Source: Fulvia fulva
Lineage: Eukaryota; Ascomycota; Dothideomycetes; Mycosphaerellales; Mycosphaerellaceae
Direction of reading: 5' to 3'
Assembly (NCBI RefSeq): GCF_020509005.1
Contig: NC_063020.1
Span: 310,001-374,000, forward strand
Length of the DNA: 64,000 nucleotides
The translations under genes and the position numbers were made by a program. Below, in pieces: positions 31,101 to 41,613 of this stretch (within the stretch, counting starts at the first letter, position 1; every line of letters begins with the position of its first letter). The notes below the pieces were generated by a model. The model had not been told where the DNA came from. It saw only the letters and a program-made list of their open reading frames with translations, and did no database searches.

Positions 31101-31619
31101 AATGTCGATAACGCATTCGCATTCCCTAAATGTGAGTACTCCTCTTCTCCAGTCGATTACTGGGTTGTGCTTTCTCAACCAAGGCATACCTAGTACGATG
31201 TCATGACTGGCCATATCAGTAACATCCAAGGTAATCTCCTCGTGGTGCCGTTGGATAGCAAGTGGTAGCGGTATCGTCTCGCGCTCCACGCTGGGTAAGG
31301 ATGATCCGTCTACCGCGATCAATTCATAACCCTCTTTCTTCTTACAGGTAGCGATCCTGTTTCTTGTAACAAATGATTCGGAGGCAAAATTCCCGCTCGC
31401 TCCGGAATCTATCATGGCATCTGTCTTGTGCCCGTTGACGATAATCTTGGTTCGAAACACTGTTGTCGTTGGTGATGCTTGAGCCTTTTCTGTGTTGCAT
31501 AACTTCCTTCGGTCGCTCATTCCTGGGGAGTTGATCCTTTTCCCTGTTCGTATGTGGAACGTCGTGCTTCGTGTCTCGAGGCCTCCGCTTGAACCTGGCG
31601 CGAGCCTTTCTGTGTCCAC
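28017..31619 (-). CDS. pol: Pol polyprotein: protease, reverse transcriptase, RNase H, integrase, chromodomain
   Basis: A 1,200-residue open frame overlaps the gag end in the -1 frame. It has an ATG at 31619, but expression is probably by frameshifting at 31538-31544 (residues G26-K27), not from that ATG. Visible parts: aspartic protease D71-S72-G73; reverse transcriptase with Y430-M-D-D433; RNase H acidic residues D580, E621, D647 and D690; integrase zinc region H761, H768, C798, C801; integrase catalytic D831, D897 and E933, the last two spaced as D-35-E. The C-terminal chromodomain at about 1123-1170 (Y-L-V-K-W-K-G-Y core) marks it as a chromovirus. Chromodomains of this group are known to steer integration to modified chromatin, which suits insertion in a RIP-altered repeat. 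All catalytic residues are present and the length is normal. Confidence 0.95.
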   Translation of the reverse strand: MDTERLAPGSSGGLETRSTTFHIRTGKRINSPGMSDRRKLCNTEKAQASPTTTVFRTKIIVNGHKTDAMIDSGASGNFASESFVTRNRIATCKKKEGYELIAVDGSSLPSVERETIPLPLAIQRHHEEITLDVTDMASHDIVLGMPWLRKHNPVIDWRRGVLTFRECECVIDIQPAQWQRSLADEARKQLNRIQLAPTRRTEEPPSTGTDTGVGPPGHEVTGSDGSNAPSKDTNISELSIPKEYRKWSRLFEEERGKDALPKHQPWDHKINIQPGKEPPWGPLYQMSEKELQTLREWLKEKLAKGWIRRSTSSAGTPCMFVPKANGKLRLVQDYRKLNEITIKNRYPLPNIEEAQDRLTGSDWYTKIDLRDAFYAIRMAEGEEWKTAFRTRYGLYEFLVMPMGLTNAPASCQDLVNETLRDLLDVCVVAYMDDILVYTKGSLQEHTKQVQDVFERLTKSGFKTAPEKCEFHKKEVKFLGFIISTTGITIDPAKTQSIREWPEPKTVKDVQSFLGLANYNRKFIKDYSKTAAPMTMLTRKDVNWKWGKEQTEAFKRLKEQCASAPTLRLFDGSKEVHIETDASDMAIGACLTQTHDGKRHPVAYYSRKMTTAEQNYDIHDKELLAIVAAMQHWRVYVEGPPKLTILSDHKNLTYFTTTKELTRRQARWSELLGQYKFEIKYTPGTENGRADALSRRSDYMEGKEPVQHKILKTNPDGSLSANTREFNNIVRILSDKEEQFPISQGKYQVPKDREEECIRQHHDEPTYGHPGTSKTVDLIQRSFSFPQMRLKVLRYIKKCVHCQQNKAARHAKYGHLQFRTPPTKPWDEVTMDFITKLPRSKDRVTGQAYDMILVMVDRLTKYAHFIPASEIYTAEQLGYLVLDRLIRYHGFPEVFITDRDKLFTSNYWKTLMGTIGIKHKLSTAYHPETDGQTERTNQTLEQYLRHYINYAQDNWVSLLPMAQIALNNHKSETTSTTPFYANFGKDPNLSGTPGSHPQAERAIVTTETLKEVHKEARKAIEDAQQRLSQRRQDERKMAPLLKEGDKVYLLTKNLKTRRQTKKLDHVKVGPFFIDKVVGPVNYRLRLPPDAKIHPVFHISKSEPADAETPCQESFHFEPEAENEFEVEKILDKKGQRYLVKWKGYEESENTWEPRINLANCYQLLRQFQKWRQDSRKQEAQERRASPDQTRSRPKYPHARTK

Positions 31620-33517
31620 ATCTGTACTCGATGACGTTCCTGGATCTTCTGCGTTTCTGAGTAGAGTGCGCGTGCGTGCTGCACCATGTTGCGCAATTCG
31701 TTTGATACGAATGTTCCTGACGGTGTGAGGTATCCGGTACCTATCATTCTACTTCCTATCGGCGGTCGCTCTGTGACAGCAGTTGCTAGGTTTTCGGTCG
31801 TTTCCATGAGTGGGTATCCCCAGGCCATGCCTCGTAGGGTGTCGAGTGTCTTGTCAAACTCAATGGAGTGTAGCATTCGTCGTCCGCCTATCCTCGGTAG
31901 GAATTCTTCATGCCTTCGTTGCAGGTGAATTATCATGTCGTAGAGCTTCTTCGGTGCGTCTACGGTGAAGGTCATTTGTTCGTTGTCGTCGTCAGTGTCG
32001 CTCTCTTCTCCTTCGGAGGAATCTTCTTCGCTTGATTCTTCCGGATCCTGGTCTTCCTCGATGGTATCCAGCCCGGTGGTTTCTTGACTTTCTTCCTGTG
32101 GTTCCGGTGACCACGATCCGTTCCATCCTGGGTCCTGATTTTCTTTGTCGCTTCCATCGTCGTCGAAGCAGGATTCGTCGATGTCCACTTCTTGGAGCGT
32201 GGCGTCTTGCCTATGTGTTGCTCCCAGGGTTCCTCGCGGTTGCTGAGGCCAATACCCTGCTCCTGATTTCGCGGAGTAGTGAACCTGACACGAGTCTTGG
32301 TAACAGAATCGCCAATGAAGGCTTCCGTGACCATTTCGAGATTCGGACTCGATTTCGTAGTCGACTCTTCGTGCCATCATGTTGAACTGTCGTGGCTGGT
32401 TCTGCAGCTCGAATGGAATGACCACCATTTGCTGCCCATGGCATCCTCCTCGTCCTTGTGAGGGGTCCAGGAGAGGCTCCGTGCTTCCATTGCTAGCTCT
32501 CTCCTCCACTCTCCGAGTATAGTCGATGTCTCCCAGAGACTCAACACTGCTCTCAGATTTACTAGTTCGTCGTTGCATCATGTTGAACTGTTCGCGGCGC
32601 ACCATATTCTTACCGCGGCAGTCCCTTGCTATGTGGCCAGGTTTGCCGCATCCATAGCAAGTTCGTGTTTCTCTTGAACTCGGGGGTCTTCTGTTCCCCT
32701 TGCTGTTCCTGATCTTGCGACCTTTCTCGGTAACGTCGAGCTCCATTGGCTGTGGTCCGTAGTACGGCTTGTCCTTGGGTTTGTTGTAGTTGTCGTTGAA
32801 ACCTCTGTTACGGTTGTCGTAGCCTGGCGTGTATCCGGCCTTTCCAGATACCTTGGAGTCGTATCGTCGTTCCATAGCTCTCTCGTAGAGCTTGTCGTCA
32901 AGATCGATCGTGACTTGGACTAGGTCGCCTAAGCCATCGATCTTCCGACCGTCCCTCATCAACTCGTCTTTGACATGCTCCTTCAGTCCTCTTCGATACA
33001 TGACTTGAAGTGCTTCGTCGTCCCAATCGGTGAGTTGCGCGTATTCCTGGAACTTGGCAGCATATTCGGCTGTGGAAGTCTTCTGAGTCAAGTGCTGAAT
33101 AACACGAACGGCAGTGGCAATCTCGTTCGAGACACCAAAGACGCTCTTCATAGCATGCTTGAGATGGTTGTAAGACTTGAAGACTCCGTCAGCATTGTCT
33201 TCTCCGTTGCTATCCAGGTATTTCCTAAGGAATGGTTTGACCCAATGCTGTGCTCGTCCTCTCAAGAAGGTGGTGGCAAAGATAGGCTTGAGGTTCTCAG
33301 TCATGGAGTTGAACAAGAAGTACATATCCATCTGAGAGACCCAAGTGTCGAACTTGTCTCGGTCGCCATAGAAGAACTCTGGCTTGCCAACCTTGAGGGA
33401 TTCGTTGCCTGTATGAGTAGCCAAGGCATTGATAGCATCGTTCGCGGTCTGAGGTCGTCGGGCTCTGCTTGCTTCACTGGGGGCGGGTGTTCCCCGGTCA
33501 CTCTGTCGATCTCCCAT
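31517..33517 (-). CDS. gag: Gag structural polyprotein
   Basis: A 666-residue ORF that starts 19 bases inside the 5' LTR, at the first ATG after the LTR edge. Residues of about 40-220 resemble the retrotransposon gag (capsid) domain, with W-V-x-Q-M and a helical A-x-x-F-x-x-Y-A-Q-L block. A CCHC zinc knuckle (C287, C290, H295, C300) binds RNA in this family. The remaining half is acidic in the middle (about 480-530) and has no known motif; it is longer than in many Ty3-type gags. The last codons contain the GGGAAAA slippery site. The gene forms virus-like particles in the cytoplasm if active. RIP-inactivated relatives of this gene occur in all five array units. Confidence 0.92.
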   Translation of the reverse strand: MGDRQSDRGTPAPSEASRARRPQTANDAINALATHTGNESLKVGKPEFFYGDRDKFDTWVSQMDMYFLFNSMTENLKPIFATTFLRGRAQHWVKPFLRKYLDSNGEDNADGVFKSYNHLKHAMKSVFGVSNEIATAVRVIQHLTQKTSTAEYAAKFQEYAQLTDWDDEALQVMYRRGLKEHVKDELMRDGRKIDGLGDLVQVTIDLDDKLYERAMERRYDSKVSGKAGYTPGYDNRNRGFNDNYNKPKDKPYYGPQPMELDVTEKGRKIRNSKGNRRPPSSRETRTCYGCGKPGHIARDCRGKNMVRREQFNMMQRRTSKSESSVESLGDIDYTRRVEERASNGSTEPLLDPSQGRGGCHGQQMVVIPFELQNQPRQFNMMARRVDYEIESESRNGHGSLHWRFCYQDSCQVHYSAKSGAGYWPQQPRGTLGATHRQDATLQEVDIDESCFDDDGSDKENQDPGWNGSWSPEPQEESQETTGLDTIEEDQDPEESSEEDSSEGEESDTDDDNEQMTFTVDAPKKLYDMIIHLQRRHEEFLPRIGGRRMLHSIEFDKTLDTLRGMAWGYPLMETTENLATAVTERPPIGSRMIGTGYLTPSGTFVSNELRNMVQHARALYSETQKIQERHRVQMWTQKGSRQVQAEASRHEARRSTYEQGKGSTPQE
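31538..31544 (-). other. -1 ribosomal frameshift site GGGAAAA
   Basis: On the minus strand, G-GGA-AAA in the gag frame is a canonical X-XXY-YYZ heptamer, eight codons before the gag stop codon. A -1 slip gives GGG-AAA-AGG and enters pol exactly in frame. The heptamer is conserved in the RIP-mutated Gypsy B copies (25625-25631 and equivalents). I could not identify a downstream pseudoknot. Confidence 0.75.
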
Positions 33518-33524
33518 CGTTGAG

Positions 33525-33536
33525 GGCGTTCAAAGC
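33525..33536 (-). other. Candidate self-priming site of the intact element
   Basis: Three bases inside the 5' LTR edge the minus strand reads TTGAACGCC (33533 down to 33525). Its complement GGCGTTCAA lies in the LTR at 33734 down to 33726, about 33 bases after a TATTTA box, where transcription should start. No TGG tRNA-type site is present. This layout matches Tf1-type self-priming. Confidence 0.55.
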
Positions 33537-33963
33537 TGTTAGGTTTGGTATAACCTAATGATATCACAAGATCAGAAGACCAAGCTCAATCGGGTTTTGT
33601 CTCGTGGCCGATGGAAGGTGAGGGAGAGTGATGAAGCAGTAGCTGTCTCGTCTTGTAAAGACCAAGCAGCAGTGAGGCAGAGGTTGGGTTGTGGTGTATT
33701 CCAAACAGTGATATTGAACAGTGAGTTGAACGCCTCGAACCATAAGGGTACGATGCGTTCCTAAATACAAAGGAAATTCCATTCCTTTCCTGTGCCTACC
33801 GTGCCTATCGTGCCTACTGTGCCTAAGTCCGTAGGCACTCCAGGCACTCCAGGCACTCCAGGCACTCTGCAGCGGCTGTGCCCGCCTAGCTGTGGGCCGC
33901 GCCTGTCATTAGTGCGGGCTATTGATTGGCTGACGCTCCTTCGGTCGTGTCCGATCCGTAACA
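33537..33963 (-). repeat. Intact element 5' LTR
   Basis: 427 bp, pair of 26991-27417. It contains the promoter for gag-pol on the minus strand and the hairpin repeats at 33792-33865. Confidence 0.93.
33762..33767 (-). promoter_or_regulatory. TATA-like box of the intact element
   Basis: TATTTA on the minus strand, about 33 bases before the GGCGTTCAA thought to be the transcript start. The same box is kept in the Gypsy B LTRs (TATATTTAG). Confidence 0.5.
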
Positions 33964-33968
33964 ACCGG

Positions 33969-34312
33969 CTTATAATATCTTCAGAACTAGCTATGTTCTA
34001 ATTATACTAAGAGCTAGAGCGCTCTAGGTGGTCTAGAAGACAAGCTATAGAATTCAATAGAATCTACAAGATATAACTTCTTACAAATCCGCTTCTTATT
34101 ATAAATATATAACGTAATAGATTACGTAGTATAGAAGGTTCTAGGAGTCTATAATCGAATATAAATAAGAGTTGAATTAGCCCTCTAGATAGGATAAGTA
34201 ATAAAGCAAGTCTACTACTCTTAACTACTACTACCTCGACTATTATACTCGATTTATTATAACTATCTACGAATATCCTAAGGCTAGCTTCCGCTACGAA
34301 CACCTATTAATA
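33969..34312 (+). repeat. Junction LTR 1/2, right part
   Basis: Continues 26829-26990 after the intact element. Bases 33964-33968 (ACCGG) are the right copy of the target duplication. The second half has the left-boundary type of sequence (GAATTCAATAGAATC). Confidence 0.85.
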
Positions 34313-34517
34313 GAAGTAGATTTATAAGAATTTATATCTTATAGAGTCTCTTAAATTCTATAGCTTGTCTTCTAGACTACCTAGAGCGTTCTAATTTTAA
34401 TATAGTTAGAACATAGCTAGTTCTTAAGATATTATAAGCCGGTAGTCCGGCGCTAGCCTACTACGGCCTAGACAAGCATTTCCGTACGATCCTAGCGATA
34501 CTAGGAACTTACGGGTT
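34313..34517 (-). repeat. Reverse Copia L LTR fragment, unit 2
   Basis: Copy of 20239-20443, with a few differences such as AGAGTCTC for AGATTCTC near 34345. Confidence 0.75.
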
Positions 34518-37138
34518 TATTACGAGTAGCCCGCGACCCCTTACTATAGCTACGTCGGCCCGGGTGAACCGCGGACCTTCTATATCGGGTTAGCGCGGCT
34601 TAGCTTCACGTTATAACTTCGCCGCGCCTCGCGCTCCTCTTTTATAGCTTCGTAGAACAATAACTCTCTTATTCGGACCCTATAGTACGCGTACCCTTAT
34701 AGTTTATTCTACTACCCTACCTAGATCGCGGATCTAGGTAACGGACGCGTAATAATAGGAATAGACAGAACTATAGAACTTAAAGAACGTATAGAGTTGT
34801 ATTAGAATATAGAACACGGTAAGGCGTATAGCGCGTAAATACCTAGAGAACGTAACGCGGCGATATTATTAGTAGGTAGTCGCGCGCTCGTAGATAGTTA
34901 GGAAATAGGCATCGTTACGCCTCTCCCGAACCTAGATAATATAACTTTATAGACGAACGGCGGTATACTACCGCTACTAAAGCCTAAGAGTAAAGGTAAG
35001 TAGAGTCTACCGCGTATATCTCTTTTCCCTAACCTCTCCTCTTTTCCTTAGAGTTAGATATAGGACGATAACCGGCGGATTATAGTAGATACCGGTGTCG
35101 CGCTATAATAGGAAATTAATAAAGCTTACTAGAAAGCCTTCGACCGAGAAGAAGGTAGTAAGATTAACTTTATAGAACTGTTCGAGTTTAAGCTCGAAGG
35201 GAACCTAGGCGGCGACCTAGACGAGGTGTACCTATTACTCGACAAGGTAGAGTATATTCTCGTATCCGAATACTAGAATATTATACTAGACAAACTTACG
35301 ACCCTCGTATCCTAGTACCCGAAGACTACCTACGACTTCGTACTATAGGTAGTAAATATAGCGATTACTAAAGGTAGACAACTCGATATAATAGAGTAAG
35401 CTAATAACCTCTAGAACGCCTAGTATACTACGCTATATACCGAGTATAACCGTATCTATAAGATACTATAAAGCGAGGAGGCTATAATATAGAAGATAGC
35501 CGTAGACCTAAAGAGTAAGAAGGATTATAACCTATAACGGTTTATAGTCGTATTAATATAAAGTAGCTAGGTACGTAGGAAAGAGGAGCGCGAGGTACGC
35601 CGAGGCTATATATAAGCCGAGGTACTACGCTAGTACGCGCGGTCACGTGACCTACGTACTAGCTAGACATTCGCTAGGCCTAGGGCCGTGACATAACCTA
35701 GTAAAGTTATAAGAGGAGAAGAAGAAGGTATAGGATGCCGAAGCTAAGAACTAGGCTCTATAGAAGGAGGTTAATAATCTAAAGACTCGACTCTAAGCTA
35801 CTAAAGACACTATATAGAATAGAGGCTACTCTAGTCGCCGACCCTCCTATTTATCTCCGCGCGAGACTTTACTCGAGTAGCTAATACGTAAGTATCGTAA
35901 AGCTACTAGTAGAGGCGGTAGCGGCGGAGGCGGTAGTAACAATAATAACGGTATTAGTAATAACGACCGAGGACGTAATAGAAACCGTCTATGACCTAAT
36001 AATAATAACGGTCGCGACTCTCGAGCGCGTAATACCCGTATATAGACTCCCCTAACCGAACTTTTAGAACGCCTATTTACTATTAACCGTACTCTAATAC
36101 GCGGTATCGAGGTTAGTAAGGGCGTACCTAATCTAAAGTACTTTAAGAACGATAACGACCCTAACTTCGACAGTTAGTATAGTAGCGTACTTCTTAAGCT
36201 AACTATAACCACTTTCCGCTCCGAGGTAGACGGCCTACGTTTTATATATAGATAGATATAGAGTGACCCTTAGAGAAGTATTAAGCCGAGGATCCCCGTA
36301 CCTAGACAATAATTATTTAACGAGTTTAAGACTAGTAAAGAACTACTAGATTAGATAACGCGCTAGTACGGCACCCGTAACGAAGGAACTAAGGCTATAG
36401 TTAATATCGCTACCTATAAGTAGGAGTAGGGCGAGACCTTTATTACCTTCTACGCTCGCTACTCGAAGCTACGTACTTAGATAGAGTAGACCGACGAGAC
36501 TAAGCTAATGCTATTTCGTAACTATCTAAACCGTAAGTACTTTATTAAGACTTTTAGCGATAGGGAAGTAGATAGACGCTTATACGATATATAGGATATT
36601 ATTAAGGAATATACGGTATTAGATAAGAGCTTCTACGAGACCGACCGACTATATCTATAGAAGGAGTGCCTACGTAGTAACCCTAATTCGAACAATAACG
36701 GCGTATAGGGCGGTAGTAATACCGTAGGCGCCGTAGCTACTAGTACGACCGCTATAGTCGTCTAGCGACTACTATAATACGTAGGTATAAAGAAGAAGGA
36801 GGACCTACCGGTTTACTTATAGAACCTACCTTTATTAAACCGTAAGTAGCGGGAGGATCTTAAGAAGTTAGGTAAGTACTACCGCTACCGTATAGGCTCG
36901 TACGTATTAATAAACCCCGAATACCCGATATATAGTTACGACGGCGACTACTGCCCTCTACGCCTACAAAATAACGCGAACGCTAACCCGAACCTTAGCT
37001 CCCTTACTACCGACCTATAGTAATAGGGAAATAGTACGACCGCTACCTAAGCGTAGTAGATAGCGGTTAGTAACCGAACTTTCTAAGACAGAAAGAGTAT
37101 AAGATTAAGAGATATAGAATATAAGAGACGGACTATAG
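34518..37138 (+). pseudogene. Unit 2, Gypsy C gag-like region
   Basis: Copy of 20444-23064. Differs from unit 1 near 34610-34650 (GCTTAGCTTCACG and TTTTATAGCTTCG) in the putative LTR. The solo LTR is at 35533-35693. Confidence 0.6.
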
Positions 37139-40100
37139 TATTACGGTTTAGATAGAGCTACGACGATATATACGGCTATTAGCTAACGGGATCACGTACG
37201 CTATATAAGATCACTCGCTTACTAGTGACTTAGTAATTCGAGATACTAAGGAACAAATCTCCTTTATATTTAGGAACGCTAAGAATCCCTTATAGCTTCG
37301 AGGCGTTCAACTTACTGTTTAATATTACTATTTAGAATATACTATAACCTAACCTCTACCTCACTACTACTTAGTCTTTATAAGACAAGATAGCTACTAC
37401 TTTATTACTTTCCCTTACCTTTTATCGGCTACGAGACAAAACCCGATTGAGCTTAGTCTTCTAATCTTATAATATTATTAGGTTATACTAAACCTAATAG
37501 CTTTAAACGCTCTTAATAATAGGAGATTAATAGAGTGACCGGGGAACACCCGCCCCTAGTAAAGCAAGTAGAGCCCGACGACCTTAGACCGCGAACGATA
37601 CTATTAACGCCTTAGCTACTTATATAAATAACGACACCCTTAAGGTTAGTAAGCTAGAGTTCTACTATAGCGACCGAGACAAGTTCGACACTTAGGTTAC
37701 TTAGATAGATATATACTTCTTGTTTAACTCTATAGCTAAGAATCTTAAGCCTATCTTTACTACTACTTTCTTAAGAGGACGAGTATAGTATTAGGTCAAA
37801 CTATTCCTTAGGAAGTACCTTAATAGTAACGGAGAAGATAACGGTAATAGAGTCTTTAAGTTATATAACTATCTTAAGTATGCTATAAGGAGCGTCTTTA
37901 GAGTCTCAAATAAGATTACTACTACCGTTCGTGTTATCTAGTACTTAACGTAGAAGACCTCTACCGCCGAGTACGCTACTAAATTCTAGGAATACGCGTA
38001 ACTTACCGACTAGGACGACGAAGTACTTCAAGTTATATACCGAAGAGGACTAAAGGAGCACGTTAAGGATAAGTTAATAAGGGACGGTCGGAAGATTAAT
38101 AGCTTAGGAGACCTAGTCTTAGTCACGATCGATCTTAACGACAAGCTCTATAAGAGAGCTATAGAACGACGATACGACTCTAAGGTATCTAGAAAGGCCG
38201 GATATACCCTAGGCTACGACAATCGAAATAGAGGCTTTAATAACAATTACGATAACAATAACAAGCCTAGGAACTAGAAGCCCTACTACGGACTATAGCC
38301 GATAGAGCTCGACGTTATCGAAAAAGGTCGTTAGATTAGGAATAGTAACGGGAATAGAGGATCCCGGAGTTTAAAGGAAACACGAACCTACTATAGATAC
38401 GGTAAACCTAGCTATATAGTAAGGGACTGTCGCGGTAAGAATATAGTACGCCGTAAACAGTTTAATATAATATAACCCCGAACTAGTAAATCTAAGAGTA
38501 GTATTAAATCTCGAGGAGATATCGACTATACTTAGAGAGTAGAGGAGAGAGCTAGTAATAGAAGTACGGAGCCTCTCCTAGACCCCTTATAAGAACGAGG
38601 AGGATACTATAGGTAGCGATTAGTAGAAGTCGAACTATTCGGACTACGAAACTAACTATAATAGTTTACGAAGATATACTAACAAACACTCGAAGAACTC
38701 CTAGAAGAAAGGGAGTACCTCGACGATATATTCGACTAGATTAACACCTAGATACATCTTGACGGAGACAATATTAATCTCGTAGCTATACGAGAACACG
38801 GCAAACTCTACGTACGATAGTAGGAAGTTACGAACGAGATCGATAAGCAAGAAAAACGAGAGTTTAGTATAATAGTACGAAGAGTCGACTACGAGATCGA
38901 ATCCAAATCTCGAAATGGTTATAGAAGCCTTTATTAGCGATTCTATTACTAAGACTCGTGTCAAGTTTACTACTCCGTAAAGATAGGAGTAGGGTATTAG
39001 CCTTAGTAACCGCGAGGAGCCCTAGGAGCGACGTATAGGTAGAACACTACGCTCCGAGAAGTAGATATCGACGAATCCTACTTCGATAGTAAAAATAAAG
39101 AAAACTAAGACCTAGAATAGGACGGATCGTAGTCACTAAAGCTATAGGAAGAAAGTTAAGAAAGCCTAAAGCTAGACACGATCGAAGAAGACTAGGATCC
39201 GGAAGAATCGAGTAAAGAAGATTCCTCCGAAGGAGAAGAGAGCGATACTAACGAAATAAACAAACAACTTGCCTTTACGGTAGACGTACCTAAGAAGCTT
39301 TACGATATATTCGTCTACCTATAGAGGAGGTATAAGGAATTCCTACTACGGATAAGTAAACGACGACTACTTAATCCCTACGAGTTTAATAAGATACTCG
39401 ACGCTTTACGAAGAATAGTATAGGACTACCTAACTATTAGAGCTAAAGAAAATCTCGTAATAGCCGTTACCGAAAGACTACCTATAGGAAGCCGAATAAT
39501 AGGACTAGGATACCTTATACCGTTAGGAACATTTATGTCGAACGAATTACGACACGCCGTATAACACGTATAATCTCTCTACTTAGAAATGTAGAAGATC
39601 TAGGAACGTTGCTAAATATAGATATAGATATAGAAAGGCTCGCGTAAGGTTTAAGCGGAGGCCTCGAGACACTAAGTATAACGTTCTATATATAAATAGG
39701 GAAAAGGATCAACTCCCTAGGAATAAGCGACCGAAGGGAGTTATACGATACGGAAAAGGCTTAAGTATTAACTATAGTGTCTCGAACGAAGATTATTATT
39801 AATAGGCATCGAATATATACTATTATAGATTCCGGAGCGAGCGGGAATTTTGCCTCCGAATTATTTATTATAAGACACGGGCTAGCTACCCGTAGAAAGA
39901 AAGAGGGTTATAAATTAATTAAGGTGGACGGATCGTCCTTACCTAGTATAGAGCGCGAGACAATACCGCTACTACTTATAATCTAATAGTACTACGAGGA
40001 AATCACCTTAGATATTACTAATATAGCTAGTTATAACATCGTACTTAGGATGCCTTAGTTAAGAAAGTATAACCTAGTAATTAACTAGAGAAGAGGAGTA

Positions 40101-40693
40101 CTTAGATTTGAGTAATACGATTACGTTATCGCGATTAAACCTACGTAGCGGTAGCGTTCGCTAGTAGATAAGGTAAGATAGCTAAACAGAATATAGCTTA
40201 CACTAACTAGAAGGACAGAAGAACTACCTTCGACTAGGATAGATACCGACTTAGGGTAGTTAGGTTACGAGATTACCGGAACGGATAGAAGTAACGTACT
40301 ATCGAAAATGTCTACTTTAGAACTAGACATTCCTCTAGTATATCGCAGATAGTCACGACTATTTAGAGAAGAGGAAGGCAAGGACGCCTTACCTAAGTAC
40401 GTACTATACGATTATAAGATATATATTTAGCTAGGAAAAGAGCCTCTATAGGGACCCCTATACTAAATGTCCGAAAAAGAGCTCGAAACCTTACGAGAAT
40501 AGCTAAAGGAGAAGCTAGCTAAAGGATAGATACGACGATCCACCTTAAGCGTAGGAACTCTATACATATTCGTTCTAAAACCAAATAGGAAACTACGACT
40601 CGTATAAGACTACCGAAAGTTAAACGAGATTACGATTAAGAACCGATACCCGCTACCTAATATCGAAGAAGTATAAGACAGATTAACCAGATC
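37139..40693 (+). pseudogene. Unit 2, Gypsy B LTR, gag and truncated pol
   Basis: Copy of 23065-26619: LTR 37139-37499, gag remnant 37519-39726, protease piece 39777-39986. Single-base differences from unit 1 include ATTCGG and AACACC, shared with units 3 to 5, and a private AGAACACT near 39050. Confidence 0.85.
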
Positions 40694-41613
40694 TATTAAA
40701 AGGTGTTCGTAGCGGAAGCTAGCCTTGGGATATTTATAGATAGTCGTAATGAGTCGAGTATAATAGTCGAGGTAATAGTAGTTAAGAGTAGTAGACTTGC
40801 TTTTGTTGCTTGTCCTATCTAGAGGGCTTATTCTACTCTTGTTTATATTCGATTATAGACTCCTAGAACCTTCTATACTATATAATCCATTACGTAGTAT
40901 ATTATTAGTTTATAAGCTTTATATAGCTACTTAGCGAGATATACTATTATAAAGCGGTAGACTATCAAATTTAATAGATTCTAACAACCCGTAAGCTCCT
41001 AGTATCGCTAGGATCGTACGGAAATGCTTGTCTAGGCCGTAATAGGCTAGCGCCGGACTACCGGCTTATAATATCTTCAGAACTAGCTATGTTCTAATTA
41101 TACTAAGAGCTAGAGCGCTCTAGGTGGTCTAGAAGACAAGCTATAGAATTCAATAGAATCTACAAGATATAACTTCTTACAAATCCGCTTCTTATTATAA
41201 ATATATAACGTAATAGATTACGTAGTATAGAAGGTTCTAGGAGTCTATAATCGAATATAAATAAGAGTTGAATTAGCCCTCTAGATAGGATAAGTAATAA
41301 AGCAAGTCTACTACTCTTAACTACTACTACCTCGACTATTATACTCGATTTATTATAACTATCTACGAATATCCTAAGGCTAGCTTCCGCTACGAACACC
41401 TATTAATAGAAGTAGATTTATAAGAATTTATATCTTATAGATTCTCTTAAATTCTATAGCTTGTCTTCTAGACTACCTAGAGCGTTCTAATTTTAATATA
41501 GTTAGAACATAGCTAGTTCTTAAGATATTATAAGCCGGTAGTCCGGCGCTAGCCTACTACGGCCTAGACAAGCATTTCCGTACGATCCTAGCGATACTAG
41601 GAACTTACGGGTT
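40694..41613. repeat. Junction 2/3: reverse LTR fragment, forward hybrid LTR, reverse LTR fragment
   Basis: Reverse fragment 40694-40902, forward 506-bp LTR 40903-41408, reverse fragment 41409-41613. This is the uninterrupted form of the junction that carries the intact element between units 1 and 2. The open frame at 41160-41399 on the minus strand is LTR sequence. Confidence 0.85.

Larger units (their letters stand above)
26991..33963 (-). mobile_element. Intact Ty3/gypsy chromovirus, 6,973 bp
   Basis: LTRs of 427 bp at 26991-27417 and 33537-33963 appear identical, start TG and end CA, and are flanked by ACCGG (26986-26990 and 33964-33968). Comparison with the empty junctions at 41070, 48166 and 55262 confirms the insertion point. 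The element carries full-length gag and pol on the minus strand, a frameshift site, a polypurine tract, a candidate self-priming site and an antisense ORF. CpA and TpG are at normal levels, so it has not undergone RIP, unlike the related Gypsy B copies on both sides. It is potentially active and is the newest insertion in the window. Confidence 0.95.
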
